Below, piece by piece: positions 20,701 to 26,032 of a stretch of 64,000 bases of DNA (within the stretch, counting starts at the first letter, position 1; each line of letters opens with the position of its first letter). This stretch comes from Verrucomicrobiales bacterium (GTDB lineage Bacteria; Verrucomicrobiota; Verrucomicrobiia; Verrucomicrobiales; DEV007). Location: contig PAAG01000059.1 of assembly GCA_002698785.1 (NCBI GenBank), positions 186,001 through 250,000 of the forward strand. Reading direction: 5' to 3'. Both the position numbers and the translations under genes were made by a program. A model generated the notes under the pieces. It was given only the letters and a program-made list of their open reading frames with translations. It did not search any database and was not told the origin of the DNA.

Positions 20701-23700
20701 GCCAAAGCACCGTTTGCCAGAATTGCTGAACCTGCCTGCGTAGCGGAAACCGATCCCACTTCTGAACGGACGACCTGATACCCGTGGTTGCCGTATGCTT
20801 CGTATCCGCCGTGACCAACCTGAGCGTATGTCTGTCCACCACTTCCTGCTGAAAAGCTTACCGCTCCATCGCCGATTACTGAGATATTGCCGTTGTGGCC
20901 TTCGCCCGCTTCTGCATCATTACGGAAACCGCCATGACCGATCTGGGCATAGGCAGCTCCGCCGGTGCCCCCAGTGAAGGCAATGTCTCTGCCAACTGAA
21001 ACGCTGATATCACCAGTATGAGTTCCGGGGTAGTATCGATCGTTTGCGTTGTTTTGGACGTAATTGCCTGAAGTGCCTCCGCGGTTCACACGGTGGTCAT
21101 TGCGACCGCCGTGACCGAGGTGGGCATAGCTGCTCGAAGGCCCAGCCGTAAAGATGATGTCGTTGCCGGCTGTTACCGTGAGGTTGCCTGTGTGACCGCC
21201 ACTGGTGAGGTAGCCTCCGTGACCGAGCTGAGCGAAGTGAATCGTTCCGGTTGGATCAGATGCATCGAAGACGATGTCACCTGCTGCGTTGACCGTGATG
21301 TTGCCCACGTGATCACCGTCTGTGTAAGCTCCACCGTGGCCAAGGATCACCCAGGACTCTGTCGCTGATCCCGAAGTAAATCGAACATCGCCGCCAGTTG
21401 TGGTGACGCTGATATTTCCAGAGTTGCCAATCCGCTCTGCCTCTGTGGGACCCCGCTCTACGGTCAATGGATCATTGTCAGGATAAAAACCTGGATTCGG
21501 ATTGTCCGCGTCGCGTCCACCGTGGCCAAGCATGGCGTAGGTTTGCGAAGCGGTTCCACCTGTGAAGACAATGTCATCTACTGCCGTTACCGTAATGGCG
21601 CCGCTATGATCGCCACGTGCATTTCGACCACCGTGGCCGAGCTGGGCATAGGTGTCGGTTGCTCCACCTGCGGAGAAACTGATCGCCCCGCCGATCACGG
21701 AAATCGAACCGTTGTGATCGCCGCTGGTGTTTACTCCACCATGACCGAGTTGGGCGTAGGCTTCTACTCCCGTTCCAGGACCAGCGTTGAAGAGAATATT
21801 TCCATCAGTCGATTCGACGAAGATGTTTCCAGATTTATTGGTGACCCCACCGCCCTGGTCGGCGTCATGACCGCCGTGACCGATCTGTGCATAGCCACGC
21901 GCAGCGGAGCTGCCCGAGAAGGCGATATCGTCTTTCGCAAAGACATTGATTTCTCCACTGTGTTGTCCGCGTGCGAGACGCCCACCGTGGCCGATCTGAA
22001 CGTAGTTGTCCGTTCCCTCTCCTGCCGTTGCAGTCACACCACCGTTGGCGGAAGAGACAGAAATCGAGGCGCTGTGGACGCTATTGGCTCCAGATGACTG
22101 GAAGCCACCGTGACCAATTTGAGCGTAGTTCTGAGTGGAGCCACTGCCGCCATTTAGAAAGATACCGTTGTCGGCTGCTATGCGAATATCTCCCGAGAGA
22201 TCGCCCGCGCCTGTCGTGGTCGAGCCATCCGCACCGCCATGGCCGATCTGGACGTAGTTGCGCACAGCGGCGTTGCCTGCCGTCATGGTGAGGGTGTTAG
22301 CGAGTTGGATATTGATGCTGCCTGTGCTCGCTACTCCAGTCGAAACGTCACGGTATCCTATCTGCGCATAGCGATCGGCTGTTGCTGTATTGCTTGCCTG
22401 CATCGTGAGGTCGTAGCCGAGAAGATTGGTTTCGCCATTGCGGCTTCCGACAGCGACACCGTTGGTTGCGATATCGCTGCTGAGATAGATGCTGCCGTTG
22501 ATTCCGTTCTGCTGGTTTCCGTAGGAAGCCGTGTTGTTCAGGAAATCAGAGATGATGACTGTTCCTGGATTCTGCAAAGGAGACGAAATAGGAAGACCGG
22601 TCGTTCCGTCCCATCCGGCGACGACGTTGACTGCTCCCTCTCCGCCGTTCTGAACACTCGCGTTGAAGTAGACGTCTCCGTGGGCCAGGACAGAAAGGCT
22701 GTTGGCCGAGTTCCAGGTCACGCTGTTGTTGAAAGTAATGGTCCCGCGATCCGATCCGGTGCTCGGAGTGGAGATCACGACGTTGTTACTGCCGAGGGAC
22801 GTTCCCAACGAAGTGCTGTTGATGATGAATGGGCTTCCCGCGAGGTTCTGGGTAGCCGTGCTGACGATCCCATCTGTCGGATCGAGAAGAAGAACACCGG
22901 CAACTCCGTTGGAAGCCATAGTCGAAACCGCCCCATCAAAGCCGAGACGGTCGTGTCCAGAAACTTCTACAAATCCACCCGCGTCAATCCCTTGCGCAGA
23001 AATCTCACCAGAGAAAAGTGTATCGCCATCTGACCAGAGCACGACGGTTCCGCCTGCACCGGTTTCTTTGCCATCCGCAATCAGGCGTGAGCCACTGTGG
23101 ACGGTAGTTGTGCGAGAGTTCAATACATCGGCGTCGTTGCCTTGGAAACCTCCGCCGATTCGAATGGAACCTCCGCCAGTAGCACCGCTCGCATCCATGA
23201 GGGCGGTCGAGCCAATTTCGACATCACGCCCTTCCACAACGATTGAGCCACCGTTACCGACGGAGCCTGTTACGTCGACTTCAGCACCGACTTCGACTTT
23301 CTCCGTGGCGCTGATTCTTACGTTACCGCCGCTCTCGCCAGACGCGGCAAGGATTCCATCCACTCGCGCGTAGGCCGCACTGATAAGGATCGAAGCAGAT
23401 CTTCCTGCACCGGGAGAAATGGAACGAATAGCTCCGGTATTGGTAACAGAACCGCCAGGGGCATTGAGAAAGACGCGGCCACCACTGCGGCTTACATCCG
23501 TTGCGCGAATCGATCCTTTGTTATTGATCGCCATGGCGTAGATATTTCCGTGCGCCTTGAGTTCGATTGCTGCGCCCTCGATTGTGCCGTCGTTGAAGAT
23601 ACCGGTGCCGCTGACTCCCGAGCCTTTCGCACGAACAAACATGCGCTCTCCTTTTGCATTTTCTTTCGCAGTAAGGAGGACTTCCTGACCGGCCCCGATC

Positions 23701-24308
23701 CCCACTCTTCCTTCACTTGCTGAAATGGAACCGCTGTTGGAAATCGTCCGACCAATCAGGAAGACATCTCCTCCGATGGCGTTGATTCGTCCCAGGTTGG
23801 TGATACCTTCTTTTGAATTCCCCTCGAAGACCATGTCGGCACCCGCAAGAAACTCGCCATTGGCCACATCAAGAGTCGAGAGAACCAGACCGTGAACGTC
23901 GATTGTGCCCTCGGATCCAATCAGGATGCCGTTCGGGTTGATCACGAAAACGTTTCCGTTTGCTCGAAGAGCTCCCTGAATCGATGAGGGATCCCCGCCA
24001 GTCACTCGGTTGAGAACTGCTGCATTGGAGTTTGGCTGAACAAACCGAGTGAGTTCACCTCTACCAATGGAGAAGTCATCCCAGTTGATGATCGCGTTGC
24101 GGGAGTTCTGCGTGATCTGGAGGTGACCAGCACCTCGATTTTCGATGTTGATTTCGCCATGGACGACTACGCCTCCTCTGGGGTTTGCCGAAACAGGTCC
24201 GGTGGTGAGAAGAAGGCCGGGGAAAAGAACCACGAGGGTGAATTTCCGGAGTGAGTGGGTACGCCGATACGGCGCAAGAGTGATTAAGGTACGCGCGTTC
24301 ATCTTCAA
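11763..24308 (-). CDS. Giant filamentous-haemagglutinin-type (TPS N-terminal domain) beta-helical repeat protein with about 60 GHGG motifs
   Basis: 4181-aa uninterrupted ORF with GAGGAG RBS upstream of ATG; N-terminus with Arg/Lys-rich signal peptide then 'NPRGGVVVHGEINIE...ITQNSRNAIINWDDFSIGRGELTRFVQPNSNAAVLNRVTGGDPSSIQGALRANGNVFVINPNGILIG' (haemagglutination activity domain, NPNGI motif). Confidence 0.95.
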   Translation of the reverse strand: MKMNARTLITLAPYRRTHSLRKFTLVVLFPGLLLTTGPVSANPRGGVVVHGEINIENRGAGHLQITQNSRNAIINWDDFSIGRGELTRFVQPNSNAAVLNRVTGGDPSSIQGALRANGNVFVINPNGILIGSEGTIDVHGLVLSTLDVANGEFLAGADMVFEGNSKEGITNLGRINAIGGDVFLIGRTISNSGSISASEGRVGIGAGQEVLLTAKENAKGERMFVRAKGSGVSGTGIFNDGTIEGAAIELKAHGNIYAMAINNKGSIRATDVSRSGGRVFLNAPGGSVTNTGAIRSISPGAGRSASILISAAYARVDGILAASGESGGNVRISATEKVEVGAEVDVTGSVGNGGSIVVEGRDVEIGSTALMDASGATGGGSIRIGGGFQGNDADVLNSRTTTVHSGSRLIADGKETGAGGTVVLWSDGDTLFSGEISAQGIDAGGFVEVSGHDRLGFDGAVSTMASNGVAGVLLLDPTDGIVSTATQNLAGSPFIINSTSLGTSLGSNNVVISTPSTGSDRGTITFNNSVTWNSANSLSVLAHGDVYFNASVQNGGEGAVNVVAGWDGTTGLPISSPLQNPGTVIISDFLNNTASYGNQQNGINGSIYLSSDIATNGVAVGSRNGETNLLGYDLTMQASNTATADRYAQIGYRDVSTGVASTGSINIQLANTLTMTAGNAAVRNYVQIGHGGADGSTTTGAGDLSGDIRIAADNGIFLNGGSGSTQNYAQIGHGGFQSSGANSVHSASISVSSANGGVTATAGEGTDNYVQIGHGGRLARGQHSGEINVFAKDDIAFSGSSAARGYAQIGHGGHDADQGGGVTNKSGNIFVESTDGNILFNAGPGTGVEAYAQLGHGGVNTSGDHNGSISVIGGAISFSAGGATDTYAQLGHGGRNARGDHSGAITVTAVDDIVFTGGTASQTYAMLGHGGRDADNPNPGFYPDNDPLTVERGPTEAERIGNSGNISVTTTGGDVRFTSGSATESWVILGHGGAYTDGDHVGNITVNAAGDIVFDASDPTGTIHFAQLGHGGYLTSGGHTGNLTVTAGNDIIFTAGPSSSYAHLGHGGRNDHRVNRGGTSGNYVQNNANDRYYPGTHTGDISVSVGRDIAFTGGTGGAAYAQIGHGGFRNDAEAGEGHNGNISVIGDGAVSFSAGSGGQTYAQVGHGGYEAYGNHGYQVVRSEVGSVSATQAGSAILANGALAAGSIKITVDPTGTGAGTAVFTDDGNGNLIDPNDTLGLGANAVVGSVDYTTGEITFVENANAAGDDVEVAYLLGGSDILVQGKNGVSFSAGGASQAYTQAGHGGYDADFSLTRNVEPEETAPATNTSSTTFHLNTPQALPVGTSGNIVVRVGYDGAIVTNPNASLTFLAGTGADAFAQLGNGGRATDGDHTGNIIVDATGDILFSGGSNQRTFAQLGSGGHDSDANILTPTKGNTGDIRVNNNLINGTVNAVGSVSFLAGNGEESYAQLGHGGYTNQGANSGIIDLRSGSDITFTSGDGSGIGDLDGTGSAFTPTAGNGRRSYAQLGHGGYDSDAASSGGVDGIGHSGDISVLSGGKISFTASVVTDPTVEDYRNYVLLGHGGLASSGDHSGNITVVSVGDIDFTSGSVRASDPTNAPTSFFSMDSFAQLGHGGRDSDGYGTANTVSLSGDIRVEAGGGIHFLSSHEGLLGDTSSANDAYVQLGHGGMNVDGSRVGNIDVVALTGDIVFDATKGGVDGYAQLGHGGRAGRGDHVGDILVDAAGEISFLGGTTLRTYAQLGHGGSDADYNTGDSARIGNSGDILVNTRSGIVTNTGSIYFTGGTGEESYVLLGHGGYGTQGAHSGNLLGLNIIDVRATGDITFISGDGSGYGDDTAGSLGNGRRSFAQLGHGGYDSDAASTGGLDGDGHKADINVRAGGSISFTASELNDPVNGPDMQANDFRNYVQLGHGGLASNGDHSGNITVTAGSGISFSAGNVNAASTSFLSQDAYAQLGHGGYASDGYGGADAMSKSGDITVIATGGNIAFNGSNENDAYVLIGHGGRDVDGGATGNVIVSAVQGGITFQAGSGTDNFAQVGHGGRTARGDRSGSIAVTARDDIQFLAGSGTRTYALIGHGGHDADNPNPTNYPDNDPLTTDRGPTVAERIGNSGDINVTSTGGSIRFIAGSAGEAFAALGHGGAYTDGDQVGNINVNAEGDIVFDASETTGNAHYAQLGHGGYLASGGHTGDILVSSGGEIRFTAGTSTSTSSYSYVQLGHGGRNDHRLTRGGSSGNYSQTNVNDRYYAGTHTGSINVSAGDDITFTSGNGTGAYAQVGHGGFRNAAEAGEGHSGDISVVSDGFIGFTAQNGNQAYVQIGHGGYEAFGNHGYQVVRTEAGSVSATQAGSTILANGSLAPGSLFITVDPEAVGAGTAVFTDDGQGNILDSALTVVGSIDYTTGEVIFSTDVNAAGDVVEVAYLHGGSDILVDGGNGVAFSAGSGSTSHAQIGHGGVSSAFSSTLNIQPEETAPASNTSTTTYHLNTPSVNPLGMSGNITVNAGTGSSLNPAASLTFTSGVGNDSYAQIGNGGRAARGDHRGDIDVSAGGDISFTAPFEGTASQTVTNSTTLNNLLQNDASTNYTMAQTGNLDRSTIVITYDNPLAGFTGTIRGDTFGRLFDGDVEVGTVSTGGVINLSVTVSDSSAGPAASVITFDHYNTGVRAYVQIGHGGDEADFPTALTPGSAGNLGNISVVSENGAISFAAGNRNEAYAQIGHGGYATSGDHSGNIVVEALGTNGAISFSAGGRNEAYAQIGHGGRSAKGNFGLVDVDGDGSADGDITAVATGSVLFSAGSANQTYAQLGHGGYDADAITTAGNTSNTGNILVESTVGDIIFNAAGSNGINSYVQLGHGGMNTYGDFSGSITARAYDGAVEFTAGEHDDRYAQLGHGGRTAKGDRNGNIDVLGADGVTFTGGGIASVSSESSANLIDAAKSGAGATATLVETANLDLETLVITVSDPVLPEYATITSTAAGVLLDGINVQVGTVSSAGIVTFTTAVSNQGAASVTVAYEHANYARGYVQLGNGGHDADPTGAGAGTLSQQGDITVASTSGDITFSGGLSSNNYAQLGNGGYGTAGDRSGNIEVNSGGRVILNRGTADDAYVQVGHGARSAAGNSTGNIAVHATNGGSVLIQGTGTPVTNATGSRTYGMIGHGGYDANGNHNGNVSVTADSLVLVQGGETTSSFAMIGHGGNLVDGTVGDGNDIILVQAGTGVSVLGGAGNDSYAMIGMGSLGLTAAGNSFQSDIVVSTTNGNIILTGGSSTSVDDSWAQIGNGGGQMVSNTQGSIKVRANNGDVILTAGSGQVGTTTQTPNYVQIGNGGHENIGNHGATGDVVSVLAQNIVLNGGSTVDEGYAQIGNGGFGANGDMAGDIQISAADNVSLNGGTVGREGYVIIGHGGVIDGLLPTNSNFTTGSHSGSILMNVGGTTTLNDQNSIATIGHLGTSGVSPTSNLTWVTGSIDVSSTQRKLTEIMSNMLTGGYVEIATTASDLEITGNGLFVNTANHIDLVSVGDVKFSTPIQNAGTGDINVIGGWDGATGLLFSFDPSGMPPMAQLTIDADTILGVPGAFGNAGGVVIGDGTQTSAMVVGSAQGKTNVVGEFVQLLGSTTAVDGFAQIGFNEEGYRIATGIDGVSASGDIQILTHAGGLSLLGGSREGTAAQIGHGGEGAQSAGLGGNIIVDLAQGSAVGDLSIQGGTGIDSFAAIGHGGHRSLGAMSGDIDVVANNIAITGGAANFTSARLGHGGSRSNGNISGAMNIVSLGSVSLSGGSGIYSMSQMGHGGVDYSGNIFSQPIDVTVAGDLSLLGGSLTQAAVQLGHGGPNLSGVIVSGDISVNVDGNVLLRGGSGIATYVQIGNGGSSADIDLGGDIVVSAGNDIFLSSLNSAGGAYAKIGHGDDLDAALKFVSGTGEWNGDITVGAGRNIALTNSMIGHVNAISRATSTSGVTQIGVSRNAPSRQGGGQLVADAKSEFSGADEFRFYIPWREDNRIAAGALLNGATYSGARRDPSSLQGPEEFTINIRGDKFLTPNEHGNVFGSGPAPVTAAGYAFYYDTIVLRESATPDGRDPVNPEGPDAGEPDDADDMGSVNVDDDTFEDAQRRRRKAFRGHPFRILYQGFESRDEEGNSTFEYKGHSGEGIESQITPLPEQQTTIEPTIPQSFPE
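16770..18045 (-). repeat. Long internal duplication, copy B (about 1.28 kb)
   Basis: 'YALIGHGGHDADNPNPTNYPDNDPLTTDRGPTVAERIGNSGDINV...NDHRLTRGGSSGNY...GYEAFGNHGYQVVRTEAGSVSATQAGSTILANG...NIQPEETAPASNTSTTTYHLNTP'. Confidence 0.88.
20270..21545 (-). repeat. Long internal duplication, copy A (about 1.28 kb)
   Basis: 'YAMLGHGGRDADNPNPGFYPDNDPLTVERGPTEAERIGNSGNISV...NDHRVNRGGTSGNY...GYEAYGNHGYQVVRSEVGSVSATQAGSAILANG...NVEPEETAPATNTSSTTFHLNTP', colinear with copy B at about 3.5 kb offset. Confidence 0.88.
23400..24190 (-). other. Approximate extent of the TPS/haemagglutination-activity domain and first beta-helix rungs
   Basis: Residues about 40-300: 'NAIINWDDFSIG...NPNGILIGSEGTIDVHGLVLSTLDV...' through 'GGRVFLNAPGGSVTNTGAIRS'. 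Boundaries approximate. Confidence 0.85.
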
Positions 24309-24362
24309 ACTCCTCTGAGTCCGAGAGATAAGGTTGGGGGTTACGTGAATTTCGCGGTGCCT

Positions 24363-24413
24363 AAACGAATAGGATAATTAGGGGTAAGAACTTGGGGGTA
24401 TACCTATTCGTTT
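24363..24413. promoter_or_regulatory. 11-bp perfect inverted repeat AAACGAATAGG-N29-CCTATTCGTTT in the divergent intergenic region
   Basis: Arms at 24363-24373 and 24403-24413, between the giant adhesin start (24308, minus) and the FecR-like start (24637, plus). Confidence 0.7.
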
Positions 24414-24598
24414 GTCAGATTGTTTCCGGCGAACCGCTATGTTTGATTTTGATTGTTCGAATTGAAATCGATGTGACGAAAACTGCAAAGAAAATAATTC
24501 GTCCACCCGAAAATATTTTGGTTCAAGGACTTAGGGCAATTCAGGAAATCCAATCGCCCGCCGCCACCAGGCTGAGAGAAGCCACCTTCCGACTTGCC

Positions 24599-24612
24599 AA
24601 AATTATAATTTT
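24599..24612. promoter_or_regulatory. 14-bp perfect palindrome AAAATTATAATTTT containing a TATAAT -10-like box
   Basis: Located about 25 nt upstream of the FecR-like ATG; TATAAT at 24604-24609. Confidence 0.5.
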
Positions 24613-24636
24613 CCCAGAAACTGTAGACTTAACCGC

Positions 24637-26007
24637 ATGGAGAAAAGGCCATATACCGAGGTAGTCCGACTAACGGGGCTACTACTCGACGGTGAAGCTT
24701 CGCCCGAGCAGGTGGACCGTTTGCAAAATCTGTTACGCGAAAGCCCTGTCGCCCGCTTCACGTATCGAGCCACTATTGGTCTTCATACAGCTCTAAGTGT
24801 GGGTTTGCGAGAGCCCTCTGCAGAAACTCTCGATCATGGGAACGCGAAGGCTGATGGCTTGTCAGGGATCGATGTTCCTTCTCTGGCAATTCCGTCCGAA
24901 CGATCTGCCCGCACTGTTCCCTGGCGGACAATCGGTATTGCTGCAGCAGCAGTCGGGCTGGTGGCCTCGGCGATTGTTTTTTCGAACTCGGAGCCAAAGT
25001 TAGAGCTTAACGGCGGAATACCTTTGACCGTAACTCAAGCAGACCGTGCGATACTGTTTCCAAACAAGGCGGTACATGCAGGGGTCGAGATCAGTGGAAG
25101 AGATATCAACATCCTTCACGGGTTCGCAGAGTTTGAACTTCCTGATGGTGTTCATGTCAGTGCATTTGCCCCGGCTCGAATTGTGATGAAGAAGAACTTT
25201 CCGATTCTGGTAAAGAACGGCTTAGTCAACTTTGTTTGTGAAGGAATCGAAGAACAAATCTGCATTGAGACGAAGGACACTGTGATCAGAACTTCGAACG
25301 CAAGAGTAGGACTGGATGTCGACGCCAGAGCGTCCGAGACGAGCGTTGCCGTTTTTCAGGGAAGCATAGAAGTATCCTCCCCTCAAGGTTTTGGAAGTGA
25401 TCGAAATAAGAAGGTGCTCTTCCCTGGAGATTCTTCGCGATACACAAAGGGAAAACGACTTGGGATCATGCCTGTTGTCGTTCGCCAGGAAAAGGGATCC
25501 AATTTACTGCGAGCATCCGAATCCTCGATTGTCTCCGAGATATTTGAGTCTTCTCCAGATGACACAGAGAGTCGCACTTACCTGATTGTCTCCGAAGGAA
25601 TGAAAGAGCGTCGCTTGCCTTTTATTGATCGTCCTGACGTCGGGTGGAATCCCGTAGATAAAAATGGATTTCCACGACTTGTCTATGGTGCTGACCTTGT
25701 AAAAACTTTTCAAAAAGACAGGTGGAGAAAAAACTTTTCACTAACCATGCGTTTTGAAAAAGCTGCTGAGCTGTATGTCTTGCTAGATATCGGAGCAATC
25801 CCTCCTACCTGGCTCACGAAGGATTTCGAGAGAACAGGAGAACAACTACGTGCCACTCCTCTGGAGAAAGGCGGAGCGCCTTTTGGGATACGGTACGACA
25901 TCTGGAAGAGAGTCGTGCAACCCGGGACGGTAACGCTAGGGCGCCCTTATCCGCTCCACCAAGATAAGGTCACCTCAATGTACGGAGTCGCATTTCGCCC
26001 GCTGTGA
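24637..26007 (+). CDS. FecR-domain (anti-sigma-like) protein
   Basis: N-terminal 'LTGLLLDGEASPEQVDRLQNLLRESPVARFTYRATIGLHTAL', a TM 'WRTIGIAAAAVGLVASAIVF', then FecR-like beta repeats 'ILHGFAEFELPDGVHVSAFAPARIVMK...NGLVNFVC...DTVIRTSNARVGLDVDARASETSVAVFQGSIEVSSP'. Confidence 0.8.
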   Translation: MEKRPYTEVVRLTGLLLDGEASPEQVDRLQNLLRESPVARFTYRATIGLHTALSVGLREPSAETLDHGNAKADGLSGIDVPSLAIPSERSARTVPWRTIGIAAAAVGLVASAIVFSNSEPKLELNGGIPLTVTQADRAILFPNKAVHAGVEISGRDINILHGFAEFELPDGVHVSAFAPARIVMKKNFPILVKNGLVNFVCEGIEEQICIETKDTVIRTSNARVGLDVDARASETSVAVFQGSIEVSSPQGFGSDRNKKVLFPGDSSRYTKGKRLGIMPVVVRQEKGSNLLRASESSIVSEIFESSPDDTESRTYLIVSEGMKERRLPFIDRPDVGWNPVDKNGFPRLVYGADLVKTFQKDRWRKNFSLTMRFEKAAELYVLLDIGAIPPTWLTKDFERTGEQLRATPLEKGGAPFGIRYDIWKRVVQPGTVTLGRPYPLHQDKVTSMYGVAFRPL

Positions 26008-26032
26008 AGCTGCGCTTTCTGCCTCGCCAGAT

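Larger units (their letters stand above)
12565..22380 (-). repeat. About 60 degenerate coding repeats, consensus ...SGNI.V.A.gDI.FtaGsg..tYAQLGHGG.da.GDh...
   Basis: Counted by eye in the translation (YAQIGHGG, YVQLGHGG, FAQLGHGG, YAMIGHGG, YVQIGNGG etc.); on + strand seen as recurring 'CCNCCGTGNCCNANNTGNGCNTA'. Confidence 0.9.

Noticed and set aside
12565-22380. Recurrent CCACCGTGACC-type DNA repeats resembling a CRISPR or satellite array
   Set aside because: Repeats are degenerate at codon third positions, irregularly spaced (about 100-200 nt) and remain in one open frame, so they are coding repeats.
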